DNA of 64,000 nt from assembly GCA_945939115.1 (NCBI GenBank), contig CAMEVC010000003.1:1-64000 (forward strand), given 5' to 3'. This stretch comes from an uncultured Eubacterium sp. Its GTDB lineage: Bacteria > Bacillota > Clostridia > Lachnospirales > Lachnospiraceae. The notes below the pieces were generated by a model, which saw nothing but the letters and a program-made list of their open reading frames with translations, did no database searches and was not told the origin of the DNA. Positions 35,261 through 44,185 of the stretch are shown here, one piece after another. The translations under genes were made by a program, and so were the position numbers. Numbering within the stretch: position 1 is the stretch's first letter; each line of letters begins with the position of its first letter.

Positions 35261-35840
35261 ATGAGAAGTTCCCTACTTTCATCTTAATAATCTGTGACTT
35301 GGTAAACACATAGAAATACAAATAAACGGTAAGAACATAAAAGAATATTCTTCCAATAAATGTATGAACGATATAATAAGCATCCATTCCCCAAAAATGT
35401 ACTGCCAGACATATCATTATTATTCTAAGCGTATTGCACAGCATTATATAACAAAAGCCCCCTATACCTATCATAAGCTTTTCACTAAAGTTATACACAT
35501 TAAAAAACGCTAATAGTGATATAAATGCCATTATCTCTATTATTCCGGAACATTCAAAGTCAATAAGCAGAGTAGTTGATGTCAGCCCCGTGTGAATGAA
35601 TATTATTCCGTATTTGAAATATGATGTAAATGCTCCTGTAATATCACCCACAACACCCGCCATTGCAGCAACACACCTTGCCAATGGAACTGTAAAAAGC
35701 GGCTGTATTGTATTCATCATTATTATAAATAATCCAAGGCTTCCCCATGCGAATCTCCAGGCATGAAGCCCCGCCCTCTTTAGTACAGAAAGTATATAAA
35801 GCCATATTATTATAATAAGGATTATCATAATAGGATTCAT
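35235..35840 (-). CDS. xrtG: exosortase family protein XrtG
   Basis: A 201 aa membrane protein with about six membrane segments and the exosortase/archaeosortase catalytic triad: Cys97 in DFECSGIIEIM, Arg139 in CNTLRIIMI, and His159 in YYIVHTFIGR. The triad and small size fit XrtG, the Gram-positive member, which is predicted to cleave Firmicu-CTERM tails of exported proteins and transfer them to another acceptor. The gene overlaps its predicted substrate gene by four bases (ATGA) and is followed by the XrtG-associated glycosyltransferase, so the system is complete in this operon. Confidence 0.92.
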   Translation of the reverse strand: MNPIMIILIIIIWLYILSVLKRAGLHAWRFAWGSLGLFIIMMNTIQPLFTVPLARCVAAMAGVVGDITGAFTSYFKYGIIFIHTGLTSTTLLIDFECSGIIEIMAFISLLAFFNVYNFSEKLMIGIGGFCYIMLCNTLRIIMICLAVHFWGMDAYYIVHTFIGRIFFYVLTVYLYFYVFTKSQIIKMKVGNFSYDNNKGNY

Positions 35841-37552
35841 TCTTCTACTACCTGCTTATTACCTTTCTTTTTCTTATATGCAACGACACCACAGGTTGCT
35901 GTAATACAGATAAATAACCCAAGCCATGCCCCTGAAGATGCTCCTGCAATATTAATCCACTGTTGTCCAAGACGACCAAATCGTGCACTAATCTGCTTTA
36001 AATCGCTTGCATCACAGCCTAATTTCTTAGCCACCATGTCAAGGTCAAGATAATACTCACATTCGTCTTTGTTTTCTCCAACTGTAATTGTCATCTTGCC
36101 AAGACACACATCAGCTGAATTAAGGTTGTTAATATTATCAGAGGTTCCCCATGCATCACTGTTAAACATATAAAATTCATATGACCCATCCTGCAATCCT
36201 CCTGTAACAGGATTCCAATTGATATTGCCCTTGTCATCTACAGCAACAAATCTGGGATAAATCTTCTGACTATCACTGTCATTAAATCTAAACGTTACAG
36301 CCTGTGTGAATTCCCCACCTGCTTCATTCAGATGCTCCGGCATCTTGGTATACACATGACCGAGAACCGTACTTCCGTCACTGAATAATGCACCCATGGC
36401 ATCAACCTTGTTATGCTGTGTTCCTGATGTTGAATACCCAATTCTTGTGTGAGGATACATATCCCAGTCGCCATACAGTCCGTCATATTTCAAATTGTAT
36501 ATTATTTCCTCTTCCGTGCCATCATCCTTAAGATTTGCCACATCCTTCACAATTGGTTCGGCTTCATAAAGTCCGAAAGAAATAGTCTTATTATATGCCG
36601 GAAGCATGCTCTTCGGGATAGAAATCTCCCACTGCCTGTCAAAGTGTCTACAGTCTGCACCTTCCACTCCATTGACTACTCCCCTCTGGTCTAATTGAAA
36701 AACAAGTTCATAGCCAAGGTCTGTGACAATTGAAAACTTTCCGTTACTATGCGAGCCAGCACCGGCAGCACTACCATCCGGTCCATCCTTCACATACAGA
36801 TATACAAAATCCCCGTCAAAAACCATGGCTGCCTGAGATATATATGTTTTATTATATGAACCGTAAGCACTTACCACATCATATTTATTCACGGGCTTCC
36901 AATCTGAATAATCCCCATCAATAATTATTCCATTATACGAAGGCTCCTCGGGTTTCTCATCCTTCTCCACTGCGTTTCCATCGAGTATCTCAATATCTGA
37001 CACATCAACCGTAGTGCCTGCAAATGTTATCTTAAAATCCCCATTTGTAAAAAAGCTAAACGGAATAGAAGCTTCAACCGCAAAACTTCCTGGTGTATTT
37101 CCCTGTGCCCTATTAGTTGTCACAGTAACAGAATCAGTAATGTCGGCGTACGATGCATTCTTTGCCTGTGCCGAATCCTTCCATCCGGCAAACCTAATCT
37201 GTGATGTTGCATCAGAAGTTCCGTCAGAATATGTAATTGCAATATTATTCTTAAAATAACTGTAATCCCACTCGCTTGAAGTAATTCCATTATAGCTAAA
37301 ATACAGCTTAGAATAATCTGAAGAAACAGCTGCCTTCCATGCTGTGACTCCTGATACATCCGATGCTCTTTCTGAGACTGATTCCCAGTCATCAAGGTCA
37401 GCATCTATTGTAATATCACTACCTCTTATAATAATATTCTGATCAACTGCAATATCCCCTCTAATCTGTCCTGCATATACGGAAGCCGGTGTTGTGACAA
37501 GCAACACCGCAATACCTGCTAAAGCAGATATTCTTTTATAATTGTGCCTCAT
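35837..37552 (-). CDS. Firmicu-CTERM surface protein, predicted XrtG substrate
   Basis: A 571 aa secreted protein with an N-terminal signal peptide (KRISALAGIAVLLVTTPASVYA) and a C-terminal sorting tail: ASSGAWLGL..., a hydrophobic segment (FICITATCGVVA) and a YKKKKGNK basic end. This tripartite tail matches the Firmicu-CTERM type and explains the xrtG gene next to it. Two CBM9-like beta-sandwich regions are suggested by repeats such as ITIDADLDDWESV and IIIDGDYSDWKPV. The start at 37552 (MRHNYKR) has GGAGGG upstream, not the upstream in-frame codon. It is the first gene of the operon, so substrate and enzyme are co-expressed. Confidence 0.88.
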   Translation of the reverse strand: MRHNYKRISALAGIAVLLVTTPASVYAGQIRGDIAVDQNIIIRGSDITIDADLDDWESVSERASDVSGVTAWKAAVSSDYSKLYFSYNGITSSEWDYSYFKNNIAITYSDGTSDATSQIRFAGWKDSAQAKNASYADITDSVTVTTNRAQGNTPGSFAVEASIPFSFFTNGDFKITFAGTTVDVSDIEILDGNAVEKDEKPEEPSYNGIIIDGDYSDWKPVNKYDVVSAYGSYNKTYISQAAMVFDGDFVYLYVKDGPDGSAAGAGSHSNGKFSIVTDLGYELVFQLDQRGVVNGVEGADCRHFDRQWEISIPKSMLPAYNKTISFGLYEAEPIVKDVANLKDDGTEEEIIYNLKYDGLYGDWDMYPHTRIGYSTSGTQHNKVDAMGALFSDGSTVLGHVYTKMPEHLNEAGGEFTQAVTFRFNDSDSQKIYPRFVAVDDKGNINWNPVTGGLQDGSYEFYMFNSDAWGTSDNINNLNSADVCLGKMTITVGENKDECEYYLDLDMVAKKLGCDASDLKQISARFGRLGQQWINIAGASSGAWLGLFICITATCGVVAYKKKKGNKQVVEE

Positions 37553-37711
37553 GGCATATTCCCTCCATTCTTTAGCAATTATAAATAATGGTTGCCCTCT
37601 ATCAATCATTATCATCTATCAGTAACTATAGCTAGTAAAATATTATGTATATTTATATTTATTATATTTTAATATATCTAAATAGTAGTGTCAATTTATT
37701 AACATAATTTG

Positions 37712-38260
37712 TCATTTTTTGACATATCTTCTTATAATCTCAAGTCCTCCGACTGGTGCACAGAACTTCTGGTTATGCTTTTTACACTCATCATATACAT
37801 AATCAAGCCCAAACCAGTCCACTCCGTCAAGTTCCTCCTTCTGCAATATAAGTCTGCTTATATCAACCGGCTTGGAATATGCATATACAAAAGCAATCTC
37901 ACTGTCCCTGAACATATGTCCATGAAATTCTTTCTCATAGTGTACAACAAATGTGTCAACAAACTCTAAATCCTCCTGGCCGGCAATTATTCCCAATTCC
38001 TCCCGCAACTCCCTTATTGCAGATTCTTTGGGTTCAGCTCCCGCCTGAATATGTCCTGCCGATGAGGTATCATATCTTCCCGGAAAAGAATCTTTATTCA
38101 TTGACCTCTTCTGCAAAAGTACTTCAGTCCCCTCATCTGTCCTCCGCACTATCCACACATGCGCAGTTCTATGTCTTATTCCCTCAGAATGTGCAACACT
38201 TCTTTCAATCTTCTGCCCTGTTGGACATCCATATTCATCTACAACATCTAATAATTCCAT
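37712..38260 (-). CDS. Nudix hydrolase (IPP isomerase-like subgroup)
   Basis: A 182 aa protein with the Nudix box at about residues 68-90: GHIQAGA...REELREELGI-type, read as G(x5)A(x7)RELREELGI. The first Glu of the consensus is Ala here, but the metal-binding REx2EE part is intact. The N-terminal DVVDEYGCPTGQKIERS and HRTAHVWIV resemble isopentenyl-diphosphate-isomerase-like Nudix proteins, which hydrolyse nucleotide or related pyrophosphates. Substrate not determinable. It lies alone between the XrtG operon and the Rpn-type gene, on the minus strand. Confidence 0.85.
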   Translation of the reverse strand: MELLDVVDEYGCPTGQKIERSVAHSEGIRHRTAHVWIVRRTDEGTEVLLQKRSMNKDSFPGRYDTSSAGHIQAGAEPKESAIRELREELGIIAGQEDLEFVDTFVVHYEKEFHGHMFRDSEIAFVYAYSKPVDISRLILQKEELDGVDWFGLDYVYDECKKHNQKFCAPVGGLEIIRRYVKK

Positions 38261-38330
38261 GCCGGTATCCTTTTCATAAATATAACAACTCTGTTCTAAT
38301 TATAAACCTGTTCCATCAGGTTTACCATCT

Positions 38331-38360
38331 AAAAAGAGTCTGTCAATTACAGACAGACTC
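38331..38360 (-). terminator. terminator of the Rpn-type gene
   Basis: GAGTCTGTC / GACAGACTC, nine paired bases with a 7-base loop. It is followed on the minus strand by five T. Confidence 0.85.
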
Positions 38361-38370
38361 CATTAAAATA

Positions 38371-39137
38371 CTATTCTTTTTTAAGTCTTGCAAGTTCTTC
38401 TTTCAGAAGTTTGATTTCCTGCTCATACGCTTTGATTTTTTCCTCTGCCTCCGCCTTTGCTTCAGCCTTTGCTTCCTCCAGTTCCGCTTTAGCCCTCTCC
38501 ACTTCTTTCCTGTATTCGTCCACCATGAGATCTGCAGTATTCCTGTGTTAAATGCTGTCTTTCCCTCATGAAAATACATTCTCCCATCCACAGGACTTAT
38601 CAGATTCTTATCGCTGTTCTCATAGAATACAATCGTGTACACCTTCTTAAGATTCTTATAGGACATCCCCTTATTCTCATGTCTGAGCCTTTCTGATTCC
38701 CGTCTGTACTGACGCATCACAAGGTCTGATGAATAGCATGAGATTCTCTGGGCAGGAAACATATACGGCACCTTCTGAATCTCCACATTGACAAGGCTCC
38801 CGTCAGAGACACGCACAACCATGTCCATAATGACAAATGCGCCTATAAAATCTGTACTCTGCATCGGCAGCACCTCAACAATCTCCACTCTCTGTCCAAG
38901 AATACTGCTTATAAAATCCTCAAGTCTTTCCTTGTGGATGTATGAATCAAAAAATGTTTTAAAAAATGGATCATATAACAATGGCAGGGTCTTTGTACCC
39001 AAAAGAAAGCCGCGGAATCTGTCTTCCCACTCTTCATTACTAAGAAGCATCTCATATTCCTTCGAACGCTCCTCCTTAAGATATGATATGAACTTATCAT
39101 ATTCATCCTGAGATAAATGCTTAAATTGTTTCTCCAT
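38371..39137 (-). pseudogene. Rpn-family (PD-(D/E)XK) nuclease, frameshifted near the C-terminus
   Basis: The first about 200 residues match the Rpn / PD-(D/E)XK transposase-like nuclease family: YDPFFKTFFDSYI, then DMVVRVSDGSLVNVEIQK holding the D...ExQ/K nuclease core, and LKKVYTIVFYENSDK. After FNTGILQ the annotated frame becomes an implausible Arg/Lys-rich tail (to 38403). A different frame from about 38540 to 38371 reads LMVDEYRKEVERAKAELEEA... and ends LLKEELARLKKE, the coiled-coil tail typical of the family, right before the terminator. So a single-base-type shift near 38535-38545 breaks the gene. The nuclease core is intact, so some activity may survive. Confidence 0.85.
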
Positions 39138-39168
39138 CCAGTCACAACATCGATGTAAATTATTTTAT

Positions 39169-39197
39169 TTCACATTCTATAATATATGTGGTATACT
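39169..39197 (+). promoter_or_regulatory. promoter of the PAS-GGDEF-EAL gene
   Basis: TTCACA (39169-39174), 17-base spacer, TATACT (39192-39197), about 55 bases before the ATG at 39254. The ATG is preceded by AAGGGGG. Confidence 0.6.
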
Positions 39198-39253
39198 TAC
39201 AATATAATATTAACTTCGTTACAACTAGATAAATATGCCAAAGGGGGCGTTTT

Positions 39254-40927
39254 ATGAATAATAATGAGAATGCTTTCTGGTCTGAGATGAATCTATACTT
39301 TCCTGATATAGTTAAGGCAATTACATCCCTTTCTAAGAAATCATATATTTCCATAACCAATCTTAACACAGGAATTACATGGTGGTCTGAAAGAGCTGTG
39401 GATTATTTTGGCCTGGAAGATAATTATACAATTCGCGGTAAGGAAAAGCCTAACAAATCAATTCATCCTGATGACATTGAAATCTTCAGAAGAGGTTTTA
39501 GAGAACGTGTTGGGGGCAGGAATCTTGATAAACCTTGGGAATACCGCATTGGAGATGGCAATCAGTACAACCTTTTCAGTGCAATGGCCAGAATGCTATA
39601 TGACAATGAAGGCAAGCCATTTATAGTAGTAATCAGATATGATAACCATGGTATTTCAGATGAAGTGGATTCTGTCACAGGCCTTTATACTGATTCAATG
39701 TTAAACCACCGCATTACTGAACTTATATCATCTCATCAGAACAACTCTGCCCTGCTAAAGATTGCTTTAGACCAGTTCAGCCATATCAATGTTATGTATG
39801 GTGTGACATTTTCTGATGTCATACTTAACAGGGTTGCTCAGATTCTGCTTCACATGTTGAAGAATGTTGGTTTGGTCTATAGACTATCCGGAGCCAAATT
39901 CGTTATAGCTTTTGATGATATTTCGCGTGAGGATCTTTCTCATATATATGACGATATTGTAAATACTCTTTCCAACACCATAGAAATAGACGGAAAGAGA
40001 ATTCCTCTCAAGATATCGGCAGGAGCTTTATTTATCAAGAGCTATATGCATGAGATTAACGCAATAAGAAGCCGGCTTACTTATGCTCTTAACCATTCAA
40101 GGAATGAACATCATGGCGAGCTGGTTATTTTCAATGATGAAATAAGTGGGAACAACGAAAACCAATTCAACTTAATAAGCATTATACATCAATGTGCAAC
40201 AAAGGATTTCAAGGGATTCCGCCTTTTCTACCAGCCTATTGCCGATACCAAAACAGGCAGTATCCGTGGAATGGAGGCTCTTATCCGATGGGAGATGGAG
40301 CCTTACGGATTAGTATCACCCGGTGTATTTATGGAATGGCTTGAGCAGGATCCCTGCATATTTGACCTTGGAAACTGGATTTTACGAACAGCTCTGACAG
40401 ACATCAAGAGACTAAGAGATGTTGATTCTGATTTCTTTGTGAATGTCAATATAGCTGCATCACAGCTTGAGCGCCGGGAATTCCGTAATTCCGTACTTAC
40501 CATCCTGCGTGAAACTGATTCCAAACCGGAAGAACTTTGTCTTGAATTAACAGAGCGATGCAGGAATCTTGATATCAATTTTCTGAAAGAAGAAGTTTCA
40601 TTTTTCCGGTCACAGGGAATTAAAGTTGCTCTCGATGACTTCGGAACAGGAAACAGTTCTTTAAGTCTTGCATTGGAATTGCCTTTCGACGAGTTGAAGG
40701 TGGATATGAGCTTTATAAGAGATATTGAGAATAAGCCTCAGAATCAGGCAATGGTACAGTCAATTGTTGACTACGCAAAGCGGACTAACACTGAAACCTG
40801 TATAGAGGGTATTGAAAACGAGGAAGTTAACACCTACATTAATCAGTTCGGTGCGACATGGCATCAGGGATACTACTATTCAAAGCCCGTACCTATTGAA
40901 CAGTTTGAACAGATTCTTAAGAAATAA
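39254..40927 (+). CDS. PAS-GGDEF(degenerate)-EAL signalling protein
   Basis: A 557 aa cytoplasmic protein. Domains in order: PAS-like (about 25-135; ITNLNTGITWWSERAVDYFG, KSIHPDDIE), GGDEF-like (about 135-295; the active loop reads LSGAKFV rather than GGDEF, so cyclase activity is unlikely), and EAL (about 310-555). The EAL catalytic set is intact: GMEALIRW, VNVNIAASQL, LELTERC, ALDDFGTGNSS, LKVDMSF, CIEGIENEE and QGYYYSKP. It should hydrolyse c-di-GMP in response to a PAS input. It is a second EAL enzyme in the window and monocistronic, with a promoter upstream and a terminator downstream. Confidence 0.92.
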   Translation: MNNNENAFWSEMNLYFPDIVKAITSLSKKSYISITNLNTGITWWSERAVDYFGLEDNYTIRGKEKPNKSIHPDDIEIFRRGFRERVGGRNLDKPWEYRIGDGNQYNLFSAMARMLYDNEGKPFIVVIRYDNHGISDEVDSVTGLYTDSMLNHRITELISSHQNNSALLKIALDQFSHINVMYGVTFSDVILNRVAQILLHMLKNVGLVYRLSGAKFVIAFDDISREDLSHIYDDIVNTLSNTIEIDGKRIPLKISAGALFIKSYMHEINAIRSRLTYALNHSRNEHHGELVIFNDEISGNNENQFNLISIIHQCATKDFKGFRLFYQPIADTKTGSIRGMEALIRWEMEPYGLVSPGVFMEWLEQDPCIFDLGNWILRTALTDIKRLRDVDSDFFVNVNIAASQLERREFRNSVLTILRETDSKPEELCLELTERCRNLDINFLKEEVSFFRSQGIKVALDDFGTGNSSLSLALELPFDELKVDMSFIRDIENKPQNQAMVQSIVDYAKRTNTETCIEGIENEEVNTYINQFGATWHQGYYYSKPVPIEQFEQILKK

Positions 40928-40944
40928 TATGCTGACAACATTAA

Positions 40945-40994
40945 GAGGCTGCCCTTTAATGATTAATACTCAATCATTAAATTGACAGCCTCTC
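40945..40994. terminator. bidirectional terminator
   Basis: A long stem: GAGGCTG(C)CC...TTTAATGATT pairs with AATCATTAAA...CAGCCTC around a 7-base loop, between convergent genes. Confidence 0.8.
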
Positions 40995-41012
40995 ATTATG
41001 TAATGTTTTCCA

Positions 41013-41465
41013 TTACATTTCCTCTAACATTGTCTCTGGGTCAGTTGCCGCTTTTACCTTATCATTTGCTTTAATGATAATACCATTCTCATCAATTAAA
41101 TATGTCGTACGGACAACTCCCATACCGACTTTTCCTGCCATCTTCTTCTCATGCCATACATCGTATGCTGTGATTGCCTTTAGTTCTGTGTCTGCAAGAA
41201 TTGTTATTGTAAGCCCCTGTTTTTCCTCAAACCTTTTATGTGATGCAACAGAATCCTTACTTATCCCTATAATATGCACACCCTTTTCCTCGAATTGAGG
41301 CTTAAATGTTGAATATCCACAGGCCTGCTTTGTACATCCCGGGGTGTTATCCTTCGGATAAAAATATAATATAACCTTCTGTCCGGCATACTCTCCTAAT
41401 GTATGCATAACTCCGTTCTGATCCGGCAATTCAAAGTCCGGTGCTTTCGTTCCTATTTCTAACAT
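41013..41465 (-). CDS. bcp: thioredoxin-dependent peroxiredoxin (BCP/PrxQ)
   Basis: A 150 aa peroxiredoxin that reduces hydrogen and organic peroxides with thioredoxin. The start is MLEIGTKAPDFELPDQNG. The active site is PKDNTPGCTKQACGY: peroxidatic Cys in TPGC and the resolving Cys five residues later, the PrxQ arrangement. GISKDSVASHKRFEEKQGL follows. Full length for the family. It lies 32 bases from the iron-dependent alcohol dehydrogenase gene on the same strand, so both may be on one transcript in this anaerobe. Confidence 0.95.
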   Translation of the reverse strand: MLEIGTKAPDFELPDQNGVMHTLGEYAGQKVILYFYPKDNTPGCTKQACGYSTFKPQFEEKGVHIIGISKDSVASHKRFEEKQGLTITILADTELKAITAYDVWHEKKMAGKVGMGVVRTTYLIDENGIIIKANDKVKAATDPETMLEEM

Positions 41466-41497
41466 ATATTCTCCTGTCCTTTCCTTCTGATTATGTA

Positions 41498-42676
41498 CTA
41501 GTAAGCCATTTTATATATATCAAGTATTTCATCATATCCAAGAGTCATATCGCCAAGCAGCTTTCTTGTCTTGTTTCTTGAACAGTTAAGTGCCAGCTTT
41601 TCAAGACTGTCCTCTTTCACATCAAGACTTCTAAGATTAATTGGCATACCAATTGAGACATAGTACTCCTCCTGCATATTGATTGCCTTTTCTATAGTCT
41701 TTTCAGGATGTTCAAAATCTATATCAACATTCCATACATTTGACGCGTACTGAAGCCATCTTGGAATGTTGGCCTTGTAGACATATCTTGCCCAACTGCA
41801 CCAGATTGCAGCCAGCCCCGCCCCGTGGGCAATCTTAGGATACATTCCTGAAACCTCGTGTTCAAACTGATGTACAACAAGCTGAAATTCTCTTCCACAC
41901 TGTGTAAGACCATTATGGGCAAGAGATGACGCCCACATCATATTGGCTCTTGCCTCGTAATCACGCGGATTGGCAAGGCAGTCTTTTCCCGCTTTCATTA
42001 CACTTTTAATTACAGCCTCTGCTATGGAATCTGTCAGATATGTATCCTTTCCCGGACAAAAATATCTCTCAATTGTATGCATTGCAATATCAACTGCACC
42101 GCAGGCTGTCTGATATGGGCTCACTGTATATGTAAGTTCCGGATTCTCTATGGCAAAATCCATTCTGTTAAAGCTGCTTCCATAGCCTCTCTTCTCTGCC
42201 GTCTCTGAATTAGTGATAACGCATGAATTAGACATTTCAGACCCCGCCGCAGACAATGTAAGAATTGCGCCTTTTCTGAGAGTTTTCTGAGGTGCAGCCT
42301 TACCCAGTGAGAAATCCCACACATCAACATCAGGGTTAGCCACGCCATTTGCGATATCCTTTGCAGAATCCATTACAGAGCCACCGCCCACAGCAAGAAT
42401 AAAATCAACTCCTTCCCTCTGGCAGAGAGCAATCCCCTCACGGACAAGAGAGAGCTCCGGATTAGCCACCACTCCCCCTAACAGGACATATCTTATATTA
42501 TGTTTTTCAAGGCTGCTTACAACCCTGTCTAATAACCCACTTTCCTTTGCAGACTTTCCGCCAAAATGTATCAAAACCTTTGAGGGATTATAGCCCGCAA
42601 TTATCTCTCCAACCTTAAGTTCCTCATCCTTTCCGAAATACACTTTGGTTGGTGTCTCGTAAACAAAATTATTCAT
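41498..42676 (-). CDS. iron-containing alcohol dehydrogenase (butanol-dehydrogenase type)
   Basis: A 392 aa enzyme of the Fe-ADH family, closest in look to NADH-dependent butanol dehydrogenases (starts FVYETPTKVYFGKDEE). The NAD(P)-binding GGGSVMDSAKDIA motif is at about residues 96-108. The metal ligands are in the helix AVDIAMHTIERYF and in QLVVHQFEHEVSG...IAHGAGLAAI. Such enzymes reduce aldehydes to alcohols at the end of fermentation. Substrate range cannot be read from sequence. It is probably transcribed with bcp. Confidence 0.9.
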   Translation of the reverse strand: MNNFVYETPTKVYFGKDEELKVGEIIAGYNPSKVLIHFGGKSAKESGLLDRVVSSLEKHNIRYVLLGGVVANPELSLVREGIALCQREGVDFILAVGGGSVMDSAKDIANGVANPDVDVWDFSLGKAAPQKTLRKGAILTLSAAGSEMSNSCVITNSETAEKRGYGSSFNRMDFAIENPELTYTVSPYQTACGAVDIAMHTIERYFCPGKDTYLTDSIAEAVIKSVMKAGKDCLANPRDYEARANMMWASSLAHNGLTQCGREFQLVVHQFEHEVSGMYPKIAHGAGLAAIWCSWARYVYKANIPRWLQYASNVWNVDIDFEHPEKTIEKAINMQEEYYVSIGMPINLRSLDVKEDSLEKLALNCSRNKTRKLLGDMTLGYDEILDIYKMAY

Positions 42677-42740
42677 AGCATACCTCCGTATTTATCATAT
42701 TTTCCTTTAAATGCATTTATTTTCTCTATAATTATTACAG

Positions 42741-43490
42741 TTAATTCTCGGCATGACTGTCACCTGTTGCATAATCTATAGAAACTCCAGGCTGCACATT
42801 AAAACAATATACATTGAACAGAATTCCCTCTCCATTATCCTCAACAGATTTTGCTTCCATCTGTACACCACTCGCTACAAGATTGTCTGCGCCAAATACC
42901 GGGGTAACTCTGTATAAAACATGGTTGTTGGTCTCTTTCACATAATCGGCTACCATATTCTCAAAGGGAAGCATACCGGTTACATTAAGGTATCTGGTTC
43001 CTGTAATCAGATTCTTATTGTTCGCATTCTCTGCTGTTAACTGATAACCTATCAGATGGCATCTGTTGTATAAATACTTTCCATCAATAAAATCATACTT
43101 CGCAGTTCTCCAGCCTGTAGGTTTAACTGAGCCAATTGAGCCTCTCTTTTCTGTTGGCATCAGGTCTTGTCCTACATTAGCAAATGCTGTCGTACATCTT
43201 CCAAGTGCATCTAAGTCTCCATATAGCTCGAAAGACACATTTGTAATATCATCCTCTGTAAATGCAGGAATATTATCATTTATAACCACATATGGTCTGC
43301 CATCGTATTGCAGCTCTGCTAAATCCACAGATTCATATGTCTGCGCTTCACTTAGGGATATATCTGTCTGGGCTGATGTTTCTGCAGAATTATTATCCGT
43401 ATTCTTAGAGCCACATCCTCCAGCAAATATACTTGCTACAAACAGCAGTCCTAACAGAAGATATACTTTTATTGTCTTCAAGCTGTTCAT
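42741..43490 (-). CDS. secreted lipoprotein DNA/RNA non-specific endonuclease
   Basis: A 249 aa protein with a lipoprotein signal (membrane run then the lipobox FAGGC, so Cys about residue 26 is lipidated). A spacer and an endonuclease NS_2-type beta-beta-alpha metal domain follow: KYLYNRCHLIGYQLTAEN has the catalytic His in the DRGH-equivalent position (here NRCH), with NNKNLITGTRYLN supplying the metal Asn. Related enzymes are the streptococcal-type extracellular nucleases. It would degrade DNA or RNA outside the cell for nutrients or defence. Its ATG overlaps the stop of the upstream gene (ATGA), so they are coupled. Confidence 0.88.
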   Translation of the reverse strand: MNSLKTIKVYLLLGLLFVASIFAGGCGSKNTDNNSAETSAQTDISLSEAQTYESVDLAELQYDGRPYVVINDNIPAFTEDDITNVSFELYGDLDALGRCTTAFANVGQDLMPTEKRGSIGSVKPTGWRTAKYDFIDGKYLYNRCHLIGYQLTAENANNKNLITGTRYLNVTGMLPFENMVADYVKETNNHVLYRVTPVFGADNLVASGVQMEAKSVEDNGEGILFNVYCFNVQPGVSIDYATGDSHAEN

Positions 43491-43891
43491 TTCCTTATAT
43501 ATACCTCTTCTGTGATTTTCTCATGTGAATTCCCCTCAAAATCAGTAGTGCTCTTTAGCTTAAAGTTCTTTAACATATCTACAGGAAATGATAAATCTGA
43601 TGGATAACTCCTGTTCCATTTATAAAGAATCACTGTATCAATCTTATCTTCATAGGGCTTAATATCTGAATCTTCAATAAAGCAGTAATCATTTTCTCCT
43701 GCCCGCCCTATTCCCTGACTCATCTCCAAATTATCATAACCGTTAAACAACTGTCTGCTGTACATTGATACCCAGAGCTTATTGCCTCCTATTTCATTGA
43801 TAATGTGTTCATACAGAGCCTTATCACTTGACTGCCTTCTGTTATTAAACATAAGTCCATTGTCATTATCGACCGCTGCCATAATCTTCAT
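43487..43891 (-). CDS. hypothetical protein, 134 aa, coupled to nuclease gene
   Basis: The start MKIMAAVDNDNGLMFNNRRQ (ATG 43891, with AAAGGAG nine bases upstream) is preferred over alternatives at 43897 or further. The sequence is typical of a family found across Lachnospiraceae that is sometimes labelled ribonuclease Z in databases. I see no metallo-beta-lactamase HxHxDH motif, so I do not support that label. It has conserved-looking YKWNRSYPSD and a C-terminal EGNSHEKITEEVY. It overlaps the lipoprotein nuclease by four bases, so the two probably work together; for instance it might be an inhibitor, but that is a guess. Confidence 0.75.
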   Translation of the reverse strand: MKIMAAVDNDNGLMFNNRRQSSDKALYEHIINEIGGNKLWVSMYSRQLFNGYDNLEMSQGIGRAGENDYCFIEDSDIKPYEDKIDTVILYKWNRSYPSDLSFPVDMLKNFKLKSTTDFEGNSHEKITEEVYIRK

Positions 43892-43936
43892 TGTCATACT
43901 CTCCTTTACAATAACAACATTAAACATTATAAATTA

Positions 43937-44140
43937 CTAAATCTCAATATCAACTTCGCCATTTGCATATTTCATATAGTCAAAAAGCTTAGCAGCCGTG
44001 AGAAGTGTAAGCGGATCCCTTTCGTAATCATCATCCTCAAATATCTTGACAACCTCACCGATTTCAGAATTAGAAAGAGAATTCATATACTCTCTTAATT
44101 CCATTATTGACATATTAAAAAGTTCTTCCTGACTCTTCAT
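43937..44140 (-). CDS. small acidic hypothetical protein, 67 aa
   Basis: Starts MKSQEELFNMSIMELREYMN with AAGGAG upstream of the ATG. It is predicted all-helical and acidic (IFEDDDYERD, ANGEVDIEI), without membrane segment or recognised motif. It is followed 45 bases later by the 134 aa gene and preceded by the zinc-ribbon gene, so it is likely part of that operon. Function unknown; the size and charge would suit an antitoxin, inhibitor or adaptor, but there is no evidence. Confidence 0.65.
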   Translation of the reverse strand: MKSQEELFNMSIMELREYMNSLSNSEIGEVVKIFEDDDYERDPLTLLTAAKLFDYMKYANGEVDIEI

Positions 44141-44185
44141 GATTTAACATCTCCTTAAAATATTTTCATTTCTTGTATTACGTTC

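Noticed and set aside
37951..38571. 206-codon plus-strand ORF
   Set aside because: Runs antisense across the Nudix gene, the terminator and the Rpn-type gene; Phe/Leu-rich low-complexity translation.
43487..43891. Ribonuclease Z label for the 134 aa protein
   Set aside because: No HxHxDH metallo-beta-lactamase motif and far too short; kept as unknown.
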